Positions 9,256 through 17,461 are shown, counted from the stretch's first letter. The stretch: 64,000 bases of DNA from Candidatus Krumholzibacteriota bacterium (GCA_016931295.1 JAFGEZ010000005.1:36152-100151); one strand, 5' to 3'. The notes: generated from the letters alone by a model not told the origin. Numbers and translations: made by a program.

Positions 9256-10845
9256 CTACTCCCCCACGGGGAAGGCGCGCCGGCCCCGCAGGCGTACCAC
9301 CGCCCCCGCGCGATCCACGCGCACGGCCAGCCGGGCGGCCGCCTCGGCGGTCTGCGCCGTGCTCTCCAGCGTCCAGGCGGGATCGTACTCGTCGTCCGGC
9401 GTGTGGTACTCGCCGGTGAAGAACTCCCGGATATGGTTCACGCCGTCCTCGAAATCCTCCCCCGCCGAGATCCAGATCGCGGGGATCCCCCGCCGGGCGA
9501 AGCTGAACTGGTCGGAGCGGTAGAAGAAGCCCTGTTCGGACATCGAGAACATTCCGTATTCGAGTCCCATCTCCGCGGCCACCTCGCACATGAATCCGTC
9601 GAGCGTCGAGTGGCGCGCGCCGACGGCGAAGAGGTCGCGCGACGGCCCCCAGACGGGCGACGACTCGAAGTTGACGTTGCAGAGGACGCTCGACGAGTCG
9701 AGCCCGGCGGCGAAGCGGCGCGAGCCGAGGAGCCCCGCCTCCTCCGCCCCGCAGGCGAGAACGATCACCGGGTGCCTGAGCTGTCGCCTGCGCTCGGCGA
9801 GCGCCTGGGCCGTCCCGATCATCGCCGCCACGGCGGCGCCGTTGTCGATCGCCCCGTTGAAGATCCCGTCCCCCTCGAGGGAGGGATTCAGGCCGAGATG
9901 GTCGATGTGCGCGGAGAGGAGGATCGCCCGACCGTCCCCGGCCGGCGAGCCGGCGGGAATGACGCCGGCGACGTTACGCGCGGTCACGGACCGGTGCGCC
10001 GCCGTCCCGGAGATCGACACGGAGAAGCCGAGCGGCACGGGTTGGAAGCCGCGCGTCTCGGAGAGCAGGCAGAGCTCGTCGAACGACCGCCCCGCCTCCG
10101 CGAGGATCTCGCGGAGCCGCTCCTCGCGGATCCAGCCGCGGAAGAGGAGGTCGCCGCCGATCATCGACGGCAGGTAGAGCTCCTCGCCCCCCCAGGAGTT
10201 GCGGACGACGGGCCAGCCGTAGCCGGCCGTCTCCGTCGTGTGGACGAGAAGAATCCCCCGCGCCCCGCGGCGCGCCGCCTCCTCGATCTTGTACGTCCAG
10301 CGGCCGTAGTAGGTCATGGCCGGCCCCTCGAAGAGGTCCGGGTCGTCCCGCCCCGGCTCGTTCACGCGGACGATCGCGATCTTCCCCGCGAGTGAGGCGT
10401 CTCCGTAGTCGTTCCACTCCCAGTCCGCGGCGTCGATCCCGTAGCCGGCGAAGACGGCCTCCCCCTCGAGGGCGAAGGGACCGCCGCCCCCCACGTACGA
10501 GCCGACCGCGTCGTCGCCGAGGGCGAGGCGCACGCCCGCGGCCTCGATGTCGAGCGACTCGAGCGTGAAGCCCTCGAGGGTGAACTCGTGGAAATACGAT
10601 CCCTGCCAGGGCTCGATGCCGAGCGTGCGCATGACGCTCCGCATGTACTCCTCGGCGAGGCGGCCGCCGCGCGTCCCCGGCGCGCGGCCCTCGAGGAGAT
10701 CGCTCGAGAGGAACTCGATGACGCCGCGCATCGTCTCGGTCCGTATCGAAACGTTCTCCCGGGGCGGTTCGTGGACGAGGGTGCAGGAAGCGAAAAGCGG
10801 GATCGCGGCGAGTGCGGCGGCGAGAGAACGGATCGATCTGGTCAT
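9256..10845 (-). CDS. M28-family zinc metallopeptidase lipoprotein with PA domain
   Basis: 529 aa. A signal peptide ends in lipobox LFASC (Cys21), so it is a lipid-anchored envelope protein. A protease-associated (PA) insert covers about 125-290. The M28 catalytic domain shows SAHIDHLG (His313, Asp315), NGAIDNGAA (Asp334), GAEEAGLLGS (Glu368-Glu369), a probable metal ligand at Glu394 in NVNFESS, and GEYHTPDDEYD (His481). These are the two-zinc aminopeptidase residues, so it probably releases N-terminal amino acids or dipeptides outside the cytoplasm. The ATG at 10845 is chosen because GGAGG lies 9 nt upstream and the signal peptide begins there. Confidence 0.88.
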   Translation of the reverse strand: MTRSIRSLAAALAAIPLFASCTLVHEPPRENVSIRTETMRGVIEFLSSDLLEGRAPGTRGGRLAEEYMRSVMRTLGIEPWQGSYFHEFTLEGFTLESLDIEAAGVRLALGDDAVGSYVGGGGPFALEGEAVFAGYGIDAADWEWNDYGDASLAGKIAIVRVNEPGRDDPDLFEGPAMTYYGRWTYKIEEAARRGARGILLVHTTETAGYGWPVVRNSWGGEELYLPSMIGGDLLFRGWIREERLREILAEAGRSFDELCLLSETRGFQPVPLGFSVSISGTAAHRSVTARNVAGVIPAGSPAGDGRAILLSAHIDHLGLNPSLEGDGIFNGAIDNGAAVAAMIGTAQALAERRRQLRHPVIVLACGAEEAGLLGSRRFAAGLDSSSVLCNVNFESSPVWGPSRDLFAVGARHSTLDGFMCEVAAEMGLEYGMFSMSEQGFFYRSDQFSFARRGIPAIWISAGEDFEDGVNHIREFFTGEYHTPDDEYDPAWTLESTAQTAEAAARLAVRVDRAGAVVRLRGRRAFPVGE

Positions 10846-10891
10846 CGCTGCATGCCTCCGTAAGCGGGGGTTCGTCGAAGCGTCGGCTTCG

Positions 10892-10920
10892 ACTATACGC
10901 CGTCCGGGCGCAGGCCGCAA
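10892..10920 (-). promoter_or_regulatory. Promoter of the M28 peptidase gene, with adjoining palindrome
   Basis: On the minus strand, TTGCGG (10920-10915), a 17-bp spacer and TATAGT (10897-10892). A perfect 8-bp inverted repeat, GTCGAAGC-GTCG-GCTTCGAC (10874-10893), starts inside the -10 and covers the expected transcription start. It could be an operator or a 5' hairpin. Confidence 0.65.
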
Positions 10921-10969
10921 TCGGGGAGAGTGGGCGGGAGGCCGCGGAAAGAAGGACGCGGCCGCGAGA

Positions 10970-11004
10970 AACAGGGCGGGGCGCCGCGCGCTGCGGCGCC
11001 CCGC
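10970..11004 (-). terminator. Intrinsic terminator of the blaI/M56 operon
   Basis: A perfect 12-bp GC-rich stem (10976-10987 with 10993-11004, 5-nt loop) lies 32 nt after the stop at 11037. On the minus strand it is followed by CCTGTTTCTC, a short T tract. Confidence 0.65.
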
Positions 11005-11036
11005 GACGGATCGAGGGTGTCGCGCCTGCGGGACCG

Positions 11037-12716
11037 TCAGTCGCCGGGCGTCTCCAGGAAATCGACGAACACGCGGTTCGCGCCCGCCTCGTTCAGGGCT
11101 TCGAGGACATCCTGGAAGGCGCCCTTCGGCGCATCCGGGGCGGAGCGCAGCCTGACCACGCTCCCGCTCCCCTCGCCGACCAGGCGCCCTTCGACGATCG
11201 AAACGAATCGCTCCATCTCGACCGTCTCGCCGTCGACGGAGACGCGCCCGTCGCCGCCGATCAGCACGTCGATCACGAGCTTGGCCGGCAGGGACTCGAT
11301 CCGCTCCGCGGCCGCCGGGGGCGGCAGCACGAGGGGAATCGCCTGCCGATGCGGCCCGTCGTAGCGGACGCGGGAGAGCCCCGCCGCAACGAGCGCGCGG
11401 TGCACCGCGTGCACCTGTTCCATCGGCACGTCGTCGGCGGCGACGATCTCGACGACCGCCTTCTCCCCGGCGTCGGCCGCGATCCGCTCGAGACGGTCCG
11501 CGAGCAGGTCGATTTCGACGCGCTCGTCGTCGACGAACACGTCGTTCCTCATGATCACGATGCTGACCGCTGCGGGCGCCCGGAGGGGCGCCGGAGCGGC
11601 GGCGGGTTCGCTCGCGGCCGGCGGCGCCGGCTCGGCCACCGGCAGAGGCGCCGGTTCCCGCTCAGGCTGCGCCGGAGGCGGTGGGGGCGGGGGATCCGCC
11701 TGCTCCTGCGCCGTCGCCCCGTACCACGACAGCGAGAGGGCGAGCACGCCCGCGACGCAGACCGCGAGCAGCCGACGTTTCCTCGACATCGATCGCATGA
11801 CATCCTCCTCCATTCGATACCTGACCCGCCGGAGCAGGCCGTTGCGTCCGCCGATCAGCGAGGAGGCCGGGACGCCCGGCGCCGGGGGGCGCACGAGCGA
11901 CTCGGCGATCTCGACGAGGTACCTCGAATAGGCGACGCCGGCGCGATGTTCGGGCCCGACCGCGTCGTCGTCGCAGGCCATCTCCCGGCAGTCCTCCAGG
12001 CGGCGATCGAGGACCCACACGAGGGGATGGAAGAAGTAGAGGGCGCGGACCAGGCGCTGCAGCGCCTGGACGAGCCCGTCGAGGCGGCGCAGGTGAGCCG
12101 CCTCGTGCCGGACGACCATCCGCCGGCACTCGTCGGTCCACCCGTCCCACGCGGGCGGCACGAAGACCCTGCCCGGGACGAGCCACAGGGCGAGGGGCAG
12201 GACGATCCGTTCGCTGCGCATGACCTGCACGCCCGTCTCCTGCTCGTAGCGCCCGGCGCCGGGCGCCGGCGTCGCCGCGCGCAGGTCGCGCGCGAGACGC
12301 ACCGTCGCCCGGACCGTCCACGCGAGGAGGACGCAGGCGACGACGCCCCAGGCGAGGAAGGCGATCGCGGCCGGATCGAGGCGGGCGCCGGCGGCCGCCG
12401 GCATCGCCGTCGTCCGCGCCGCGCCGCCCGCAGTCTCCCACCAGGCCGTGAATCCCTCCGCGCCGACCGCCCGGCCGAGCCGCGCGGCGATGACGGTGGC
12501 CGGCCCGCCGAGGCGAAGCGGCAGGAAGGGCGGCAGCAGCAGCTTCAGGAGCCCGACGACCGCCACGGCGTGGCGCACGCCCGCCGGCGAACGCCGCATG
12601 AGGCGCAGCGCGACGAGGACCGCGGCGAGGACGACGGTGTTCTGGAGGACGGCGACGCCGAAATAGCCGGCCCATGCCTGTCCCCATTCGTTCAGGATCA
12701 AAACTGCGGCGTTCAC
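11037..12716 (-). CDS. BlaR1-type M56 membrane metallopeptidase fused to two TolR/ExbD-like periplasmic domains
   Basis: 559 aa from a GTG whose GTGA overlaps the blaI stop. Membrane segments lie at about 20-40, 48-68 and 115-135. The M56 catalytic motif is HEAAH (204-208), with EMACDDDAV at about 245-253. A further transmembrane segment (~314-332) leads into a Pro-rich linker (~340-382). The outer part is not the penicillin-binding sensor of BlaR1. Two similar ~70-residue repeats (about 383-453 and 480-553) each show 'I.I..(n)G.V.VD.E.V....', then a beta strand, then a final 'AL.AAG..RV..D'. This is the pattern of the ExbD/TolR periplasmic domain. With blaI it should form a signal-triggered protease/repressor pair. 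The signal is unknown. Confidence 0.8.
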   Translation of the reverse strand: MNAAVLILNEWGQAWAGYFGVAVLQNTVVLAAVLVALRLMRRSPAGVRHAVAVVGLLKLLLPPFLPLRLGGPATVIAARLGRAVGAEGFTAWWETAGGAARTTAMPAAAGARLDPAAIAFLAWGVVACVLLAWTVRATVRLARDLRAATPAPGAGRYEQETGVQVMRSERIVLPLALWLVPGRVFVPPAWDGWTDECRRMVVRHEAAHLRRLDGLVQALQRLVRALYFFHPLVWVLDRRLEDCREMACDDDAVGPEHRAGVAYSRYLVEIAESLVRPPAPGVPASSLIGGRNGLLRRVRYRMEEDVMRSMSRKRRLLAVCVAGVLALSLSWYGATAQEQADPPPPPPPAQPEREPAPLPVAEPAPPAASEPAAAPAPLRAPAAVSIVIMRNDVFVDDERVEIDLLADRLERIAADAGEKAVVEIVAADDVPMEQVHAVHRALVAAGLSRVRYDGPHRQAIPLVLPPPAAAERIESLPAKLVIDVLIGGDGRVSVDGETVEMERFVSIVEGRLVGEGSGSVVRLRSAPDAPKGAFQDVLEALNEAGANRVFVDFLETPGD

Positions 12717-13114
12717 GATCCCTCCTCTCCGAGCTCCCGCTCCTTCCTGGCGACGAGCCGCTTGATCTCGTCGATCTCCTCGCGACCCAGGCCGTCGAGG
12801 GACAGGAGAGCGCTGGCCATGGCGGCGGGGGATCCGCCGAAGACCCGCCGGATCATCGACGCCGTTTCGTCCCGCTCCAGGTCCCGTCGCGATCGCGCCG
12901 GCTCGTAGAAGTTGACGAGCCCCGTCTTCTTGCGGCGCAGCAACCCCTTGCGCTCGAGCGTGTTCATGACGGTCTGCACCGTGGTGTAGGCCTTCTCCCC
13001 GCGCGGGTAGGCGCGCTCGAGCACGTCCCGCACCGACGGCGCCCCGCCGATCGCCCAGACCGCCTCCATGACCTCCCATTCGACGGGTGTCAGTTTCGGC
13101 TTCTTCCGTTTCAT
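12713..13114 (-). CDS. blaI: BlaI/MecI-family winged-helix transcriptional repressor
   Basis: 133 aa, the usual family length. The winged-helix core reads LTPVEWEVMEAVW, YTTVQTVMNTLERKGLL and RKKTGLVNFYEP. The C-terminal helices form the dimer and cleavage region. The start at 13114 has an ideal GGAGGAAAG-ATG site. The gene overlaps the downstream M56 peptidase gene by 4 nt (GTGA), so the two are translationally coupled. By family analogy, the peptidase triggers BlaI cleavage and derepression. A 16-bp palindrome over its own promoter indicates autoregulation. The symbol denotes the family; a beta-lactam role is not supported because no beta-lactamase is nearby. Confidence 0.88.
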   Translation of the reverse strand: MKRKKPKLTPVEWEVMEAVWAIGGAPSVRDVLERAYPRGEKAYTTVQTVMNTLERKGLLRRKKTGLVNFYEPARSRRDLERDETASMIRRVFGGSPAAMASALLSLDGLGREEIDEIKRLVARKERELGEEGS

Positions 13115-13140
13115 CTTTCCTCCTCGTATGCTCGGATATC

Positions 13141-13156
13141 TACTATAACCATAGTA
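13141..13156. promoter_or_regulatory. Candidate BlaI operator palindrome
   Basis: TACTAT-AACC-ATAGTA is a perfect 6+6 inverted repeat 26 nt upstream of the blaI start. It lies immediately downstream of the -10, over the expected +1. TAC...GTA half-sites resemble those bound by BlaI/MecI repressors. Confidence 0.65.
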
Positions 13157-13185
13157 AAGATACGAAGCGTGCAGGAGGGTGTCAA
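13157..13185 (-). promoter_or_regulatory. Promoter of blaI-M56 operon
   Basis: On the minus strand, a consensus TTGACA (13185-13180), a 17-bp spacer and TATCTT (13162-13157). The operator palindrome abuts the -10. Confidence 0.75.
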
Positions 13186-13246
13186 GAAGAAATCCACGGG
13201 GCGCGGAAGGGCCCCATCCCCGCGCCGCCCGCCCCGGCGGGCAACG

Positions 13247-13283
13247 GAAAACGCCGGGCTCTCCCCGCGGGAGAACCCGGCGT
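13247..13283 (-). terminator. Intrinsic terminator of ssb
   Basis: A 14-bp stem (13251-13264 with 13270-13283, one G-U pair on the minus strand) is followed on the minus strand by TTTT, about 90 nt after the ssb stop. Confidence 0.75.
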
Positions 13284-13371
13284 CCCTTGTCGAACCTCGT
13301 CCGGGAAACGGCGCGCAGCGTGCCGGGCAAACCGTTCCGCCCCGCGGGCGCGCCGGTCGCGCCCCGGTCAG

Positions 13372-13803
13372 CTAGAACGGCAGGTCGTCGTCATCGTCCG
13401 CCGGCGCCGCCTGGCTGCCGTTGTCGGCGGGGGCGCGCTGCGGAGCCTCGCCGGGGACATACCCCTGGTCGCCCGCGCGGCCGAGCATCTGCATCGTGTT
13501 GGCGACGATCTCGGTGGTGTACCGCTTGTTGCCGTCCTTGTCCTCCCAGTCGCGCGTCTGGATCCGGCCCTCGATGTACACCTGCTTGCCCTTCCTGAGG
13601 TACTGGCCGCAGATGTCGGCCAGTTTCCCGAAGGTGACGATCCGGTGCCACTCGGTCCGCTCCTGCCGGTTGCCGTCACGGTCGTTGAAGACCTCGCTCG
13701 TCGCGATACGGAAGTTCGCGACCTGGCTTCCGCTCTGCGTGTGACGCACCTCCGGATCGGCGCCGAGATTGCCGATGAGGATCACTTTGTTGACACCACT
13801 CAT
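13372..13803 (-). CDS. ssb: Single-stranded DNA-binding protein
   Basis: 143 aa. The N-terminal OB fold has the family blocks [55 protein letters not shown] and [10 protein letters not shown] disordered linker (~105-135) leads to the acidic tip DDDDDLPF that recruits replication and repair partners. The ATG at 13803 is chosen because GGAGG lies 9 nt upstream; the ATG two codons earlier is too close to it. The gene is transcribed alone, with its own terminator, and divergently from the glycosyltransferase gene. Confidence 0.96.
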   Translation of the reverse strand: MSGVNKVILIGNLGADPEVRHTQSGSQVANFRIATSEVFNDRDGNRQERTEWHRIVTFGKLADICGQYLRKGKQVYIEGRIQTRDWEDKDGNKRYTTEIVANTMQMLGRAGDQGYVPGEAPQRAPADNGSQAAPADDDDDLPF

Positions 13804-13928
13804 CACCATGCCTCCTGCGTAAAAAAAAGAAACGAACCTTCGAACCCTTCCCAATCCCCGCATCCCCGGCAGGTTCGCGCCTTATTGTACCCGCTCGCCG
13901 CGCGAGGTCAAGGAAAATGCCTTGTCGG

Positions 13929-13958
13929 TTGCCGGCGATGCCGCTTATCTGATATACT
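13929..13958 (+). promoter_or_regulatory. Promoter of glycosyltransferase-TPR gene
   Basis: TTGCCG, 18-bp spacer, TATACT; the start codon is 43 nt further downstream. Confidence 0.6.
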
Positions 13959-14001
13959 ATCCGGACGGCTCTCACCCTCGGTTCAAGGAAGTATCAAAGC
14001 G

Positions 14002-15843
14002 ATGACGCGCTTTCGGCAAATCACGGGCGGACGCGGCGAGATCGCCGCCGCCCTTTTGATCTTCATCGTGCTCGCCGCCGGCCTGCGCCTGTGGAACTGC
14101 ACGGCAGCATCCCTCAACAACGACGAGCTCTCCACCTGGTACCGGAGCGATTTCTCATCACCGATCGACGTCGTCAGGGAGGGCGTCGTCCCCGACGTAC
14201 ATCCGCCCGGCTACCAGATCCTCATGTGGGCGGTCGAGCGGACCGCCGGCGAGTCGGCTCTCGCCCTTCGGCTCCCCTCCGTGCTCTTCGGCATCCTGTC
14301 GACCGTCGCGATCTTTTTCCTCGGTCGATCGCTCTTCTCGTGGCGCGAGGGGCTCTACGCCGCCGCGATGATCGCCACGCTCTGGTGCCCCGTCACGTAC
14401 AGCCGCATCGCGCGCGCCTACTCGCTGCTGCTCCTCCTGTCGATCCTCTCGACCCTCTTCTGGACCGGGATGATCCGCGGCCTCCGCACAACCGCCACTT
14501 TGCCCCGCCGCGACGGGATCCTCTATTTCGCCGCGGCGATCGCCGCCTGCTACACGCACTACTTCGGCCTGCTGCTCGTCGCCCTCCAGGGCGTTCTCGC
14601 CTTCGCGCTCCTCGCCACCGACCGCCGCGCGCTCCTCCGGGCCGCCGGGCTCTACGCGGCCGTCCTCCTCGTGTTCGTTCCCTGGCTCCCCGCGATGCGC
14701 GAGCAACTCGCCCGCGGGCCGATCTGGATCCGGCGCCCGCAGTTCAGCCCGTGGTACCATCTGCTCCATGTCTGGCGATTCTTCTTCGACGATTCCCGGA
14801 TCATGGGCCGCATCGCCCTCGCCGCAGCGCCGGCGCTCGCCCTCGCCGCGCTCGGCGTCGCCGTCGCCCGCCGGTCGTGGCGCGTCCTCGGCCGCGCGGC
14901 GGTCTCGCGGGAGGCGGGCCTCGTCCTCTGGGCCGTCGCCCCCTTCGCCGCGGCGTTCATCCTCTCCCGCGTCTCCTCGCCGATCCTGACCAACCGGAAC
15001 ATGATCATCTCGCTGCCGGCCGCGATCCTGCTCGTCGCGCGAGCCCTGGCCCTCGTCCCCCTGCCCCGCGGGGCACACGCGGCCGCGGCGGTCCTCCTCG
15101 CGGCGCTCCTCACCGACCAGCTCGTCTATTCGACGCGACTCTACTCGCGGCCGTCCGGCGAGCAGTTCCGCGAGGCGGCAGAGTACGCGTCGAGCCGCAT
15201 CCTCGACGCGGAGAGGACGCTCTTCGTCACCGTGGCGCACCAAAAGGAATACTTCGACTACTACCTGCGCGGCCTCCGCCGGGGGCGCGTCGCCGACATC
15301 AACTTCCGGCATCCCCGGGACTGGGGCGAGGTGAAGGCGCTTCTCGAGGAACGGGAACACGACAACATCCTCCTGCTATCAGGCGGGATCAACGACCGGC
15401 AGCATCGGCAGATGATCGAGAACGCCGGATACGTCCGCACGGACCGGCGCCAGTTCCGCCGCGCCTGCTGCAGCCTCTACGAGAAAGGTTCGCCTGCGGC
15501 AGGACGGCGCCGAGCCGGCGGCAGCGGGGGGCACCCGGCGCCCGCCCGCGCGGCGGAGACGCCCGAGGCGCTCTGGGACCGGGCGCAGGGCCTGCGCGAT
15601 CCGGCCCGGCGCATCGAGACGTGGCGAAAGATCGTCACGCTCCACCCGCGTCATCGATACGCGCCGCAGGCGCTGCTCATGATCGGGTTCGCCTGCGTCG
15701 AGGAGATCGGCGACACGGTGGCGGCCCGCGACGCCTACAGGGAACTGATCGCGAGCTACCCCCACAGCGCGAGCGCCGGATCGGCCCGTTTCCTTCTCGA
15801 CGAGCTCGACGGAAAGGCTCCTGTCGCCCTGCCAGGGGACTGA
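14002..15843 (+). CDS. Polytopic membrane glycosyltransferase (GT39/ArnT-like superfamily) with TPR-like C-terminal tail
   Basis: 613 aa. The first helix (LLIFIVLAAGLRLW) is followed by the outer-loop LNNDELSTWYR and DVHPPGYQ motifs typical of polyprenyl-phosphate-sugar transferases, with acidic residues near the active site. About ten more hydrophobic segments run to ~residue 385, followed by a soluble domain to ~500. The last ~110 residues, after a Gly/Ala/Pro-rich linker, form a separate soluble stretch (ALWDRAQGLRDPARRIETWR, YAPQALLMIGF, AARDAYRELIASYPHS). This reads like BamD/YbgF-type tetratricopeptide repeats and is unusual for the family. It probably glycosylates lipids or proteins at the outer face of the cytoplasmic membrane. 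The acceptor is unknown. Confidence 0.78.
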   Translation: MTRFRQITGGRGEIAAALLIFIVLAAGLRLWNCTAASLNNDELSTWYRSDFSSPIDVVREGVVPDVHPPGYQILMWAVERTAGESALALRLPSVLFGILSTVAIFFLGRSLFSWREGLYAAAMIATLWCPVTYSRIARAYSLLLLLSILSTLFWTGMIRGLRTTATLPRRDGILYFAAAIAACYTHYFGLLLVALQGVLAFALLATDRRALLRAAGLYAAVLLVFVPWLPAMREQLARGPIWIRRPQFSPWYHLLHVWRFFFDDSRIMGRIALAAAPALALAALGVAVARRSWRVLGRAAVSREAGLVLWAVAPFAAAFILSRVSSPILTNRNMIISLPAAILLVARALALVPLPRGAHAAAAVLLAALLTDQLVYSTRLYSRPSGEQFREAAEYASSRILDAERTLFVTVAHQKEYFDYYLRGLRRGRVADINFRHPRDWGEVKALLEEREHDNILLLSGGINDRQHRQMIENAGYVRTDRRQFRRACCSLYEKGSPAAGRRRAGGSGGHPAPARAAETPEALWDRAQGLRDPARRIETWRKIVTLHPRHRYAPQALLMIGFACVEEIGDTVAARDAYRELIASYPHSASAGSARFLLDELDGKAPVALPGD

Positions 15844-15944
15844 GTCCGTTTGGATTCGGGTTGACCGGCGTCGCCCGGTGGTCCATGATCGAAACAGTTC
15901 TCGATACGGCTCGCGACTATCACCCACACACGGAGGAGGCCACC

Positions 15945-16418
15945 ATGGCAACGCTCAACGTCGGCGATCGGGCCCCCGATTTCACCATCCCGATGACGAT
16001 GGAGGATACCTGGACGCTCTCGGATCATCTCGGCGTCAAGAACATCGTCGTCCTCTTCTTCCCCCTCGCCTACAGCCCGCCCTGCCACGCGGAGATGTGC
16101 TCGTTCAGGGACGGATTCAGCGAGTTCAAGGGCCTCGACGCCCATGTCGTTGCGATCAGCGTGGACAATCCCTTCGTGCTCACCAAGTGGAAGGACGAAC
16201 TCAAGCTGCCCTTCCAGCTCCTCAGCGATTTCAACCGCGAGGTCGGCCCCGCCTGGGGCGCCTTCCACGAGGAGCTCGGCCCCCTGAAGGGCGTCGACAA
16301 GCGCGCCGCCTTCGTCATCGACAAGAAGGGCATCATCCGCTACGCATGGGTCTCGGACGATCCCGGCGTCATGCCCGACCCCGGCGAGATCAGGAAAGCG
16401 CTCGACAGCCTCTCCTGA
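15945..16418 (+). CDS. Peroxiredoxin (AhpC/TSA family, AhpE/BCP-like)
   Basis: 157 aa, a complete thioredoxin-fold peroxidase. The peroxidatic site reads PLAYSPPC, the PxxxSxxC variant of the usual PxxxTxxC. A second Cys follows five residues later in EMCSFRD. Other blocks are VGDRAPDF at the N-terminus, VVAISVDNPF, LSDFNREV and AAFVIDKKGIIRY. No signal peptide is visible, so it is cytosolic and should reduce H2O2 or alkyl hydroperoxides. The start has GGAGGAGG a few nt upstream. It lies 101 bp after the glycosyltransferase and is closed by a strong terminator. Confidence 0.92.
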   Translation: MATLNVGDRAPDFTIPMTMEDTWTLSDHLGVKNIVVLFFPLAYSPPCHAEMCSFRDGFSEFKGLDAHVVAISVDNPFVLTKWKDELKLPFQLLSDFNREVGPAWGAFHEELGPLKGVDKRAAFVIDKKGIIRYAWVSDDPGVMPDPGEIRKALDSLS

Positions 16419-16445
16419 TTCACCCCCCCGTCAGTGAACGAATCC

Positions 16446-16484
16446 GACCCCCGCGGCGGAATGCCGCGGGGGTCAATTATTTTT
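16446..16484 (+). terminator. Intrinsic terminator of the peroxiredoxin gene
   Basis: Perfect 12-bp stem (16446-16457 with 16463-16474, loop GGAAT) followed by AATTATTTTT, 28 nt after the stop. Confidence 0.92.
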
Positions 16485-16580
16485 ACCGCGACGGCTCGCC
16501 TCCCATCTCCGCGCCACCCGTCGATGGAACCCGCAACTCGTTGTAATAATTATTAATAATGATCTCATTTTATTGCAATG

Positions 16581-16609
16581 TTGACAGTTACAATATTATT
16601 TGTTATGCT
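16581..16609 (+). promoter_or_regulatory. Strong promoter in an AT-rich island
   Basis: TTGACA (16581-16586), 17-bp spacer, TATGCT (16604-16609). The upstream 45 bp are almost pure A/T in a GC-rich genome and include the palindrome ATTATTAATAAT (16549-16560), resembling an UP element or operator. A ~100-nt GC-rich leader with two possible hairpins precedes the start at 16716. Confidence 0.8.
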
Positions 16610-16715
16610 TTGTCCGTACAGGTGAAGGCGCCATCAATCGCCCGTCATCGGCGGGCGCCCGACAGAAACGCGGCGACCGGGAAAGGACCCGGCAGTCCGA
16701 AACGGAGACACAACG

Positions 16716-17396
16716 ATGAACCGGAGATCGATCATCATCTCGCTGGCGCTCGCGGCCGCCCTCTTCGGCGCCGCCGGCGCCGCCGCCGATCCCTGCCTGA
16801 TCGTCTACCCGACCGCGCCTGCACTCTACATGTACGACACGTCGGAATACTACACCGTCGCCCCCGGGCATCCGCTCTACGACGCCGCCTACGATCGCGG
16901 CGGCGAGGTGCTCCTCGAGACGAACACCGACGAGATCGACCACACGATCTACCAGGCGCCCGGCCTCTACGGATTCATGCCGTCATGGGAGGGGCTGGAC
17001 GGGTATTTCTTCAACGAGAATCCCTTCACGATCGTCGTCGACGCCTTCAGCAACACGCCGCGGATCTTCAGGAACGTCGTTCTCATCTTCGACTGGTACG
17101 ACCGCGCGGACTGCGATCCCCGGATCACGGTGAACGGCGTCCGGATCGCGAGCCCCGTGGTGCCGATCGGCGACATCGCCGCTCTCACGCCGGCGGCGAA
17201 CGGCAACAACTACTCCGACACGAGAGAGCTCGAGATCACGTGGCGCTACTGCGAGGGGCTGCGGGTCTGGGCCTTCGCCGACGAGGATTTCGACGGCGCG
17301 CGCGACGGCGGCGAGTGCTTCACCGCCTTCTCGCACGACATCACGATCGGCACGGAAGCGTCATCGTGGGGAGCGATCAAGGGTTTCTACAGATAG
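16716..17396 (+). CDS. Secreted protein of unknown function with C-terminal SWGAIKGFYR tag
   Basis: 226 aa. A clear Sec signal (LALAAALFGAAGAAAD) is followed by a beta-rich region (IVYPTAPALYMYDTSEYY, FTIVVDAFSNTPRIFRNVVLIF) without recognised enzyme motifs. An acidic DEDFDGARDGGE stretch near the end could bind calcium. The protein stops with SSWGAIKGFYR. Closely similar tags end two other exported proteins here (stops at 29050 and 30333), so it is probably a sorting or anchoring signal. The gene has its own strong promoter and a GGAG Shine-Dalgarno, and it is the only gene between two terminators. Confidence 0.75.
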   Translation: MNRRSIIISLALAAALFGAAGAAADPCLIVYPTAPALYMYDTSEYYTVAPGHPLYDAAYDRGGEVLLETNTDEIDHTIYQAPGLYGFMPSWEGLDGYFFNENPFTIVVDAFSNTPRIFRNVVLIFDWYDRADCDPRITVNGVRIASPVVPIGDIAALTPAANGNNYSDTRELEITWRYCEGLRVWAFADEDFDGARDGGECFTAFSHDITIGTEASSWGAIKGFYR

Positions 17397-17432
17397 ATTC
17401 ATTCTCGAAGCAGTGGAGCGAACCGAAGCGAC

Positions 17433-17461
17433 GAGCCCGGGGCCGGGGGGTCCCCGGGCTC
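17433..17461. terminator. Bidirectional hairpin between convergent genes
   Basis: Ten-bp stem GAGCCCGGGG (17433-17442) with CCCCGGGCTC (17452-17461), between the stops at 17396 and 17490. No T tract on either side. Confidence 0.5.

Noticed and set aside
11037-13114. Beta-lactam resistance locus
   Set aside because: blaI and an M56 peptidase are present, but there is no beta-lactamase or penicillin-binding sensor domain. The outer part is TolR/ExbD-like.
16617-16715. Cyclic-di-GMP or other known riboswitch in this leader
   Set aside because: The conserved core sequences of GEMM-I and other classes I know are absent; only generic hairpins are present.
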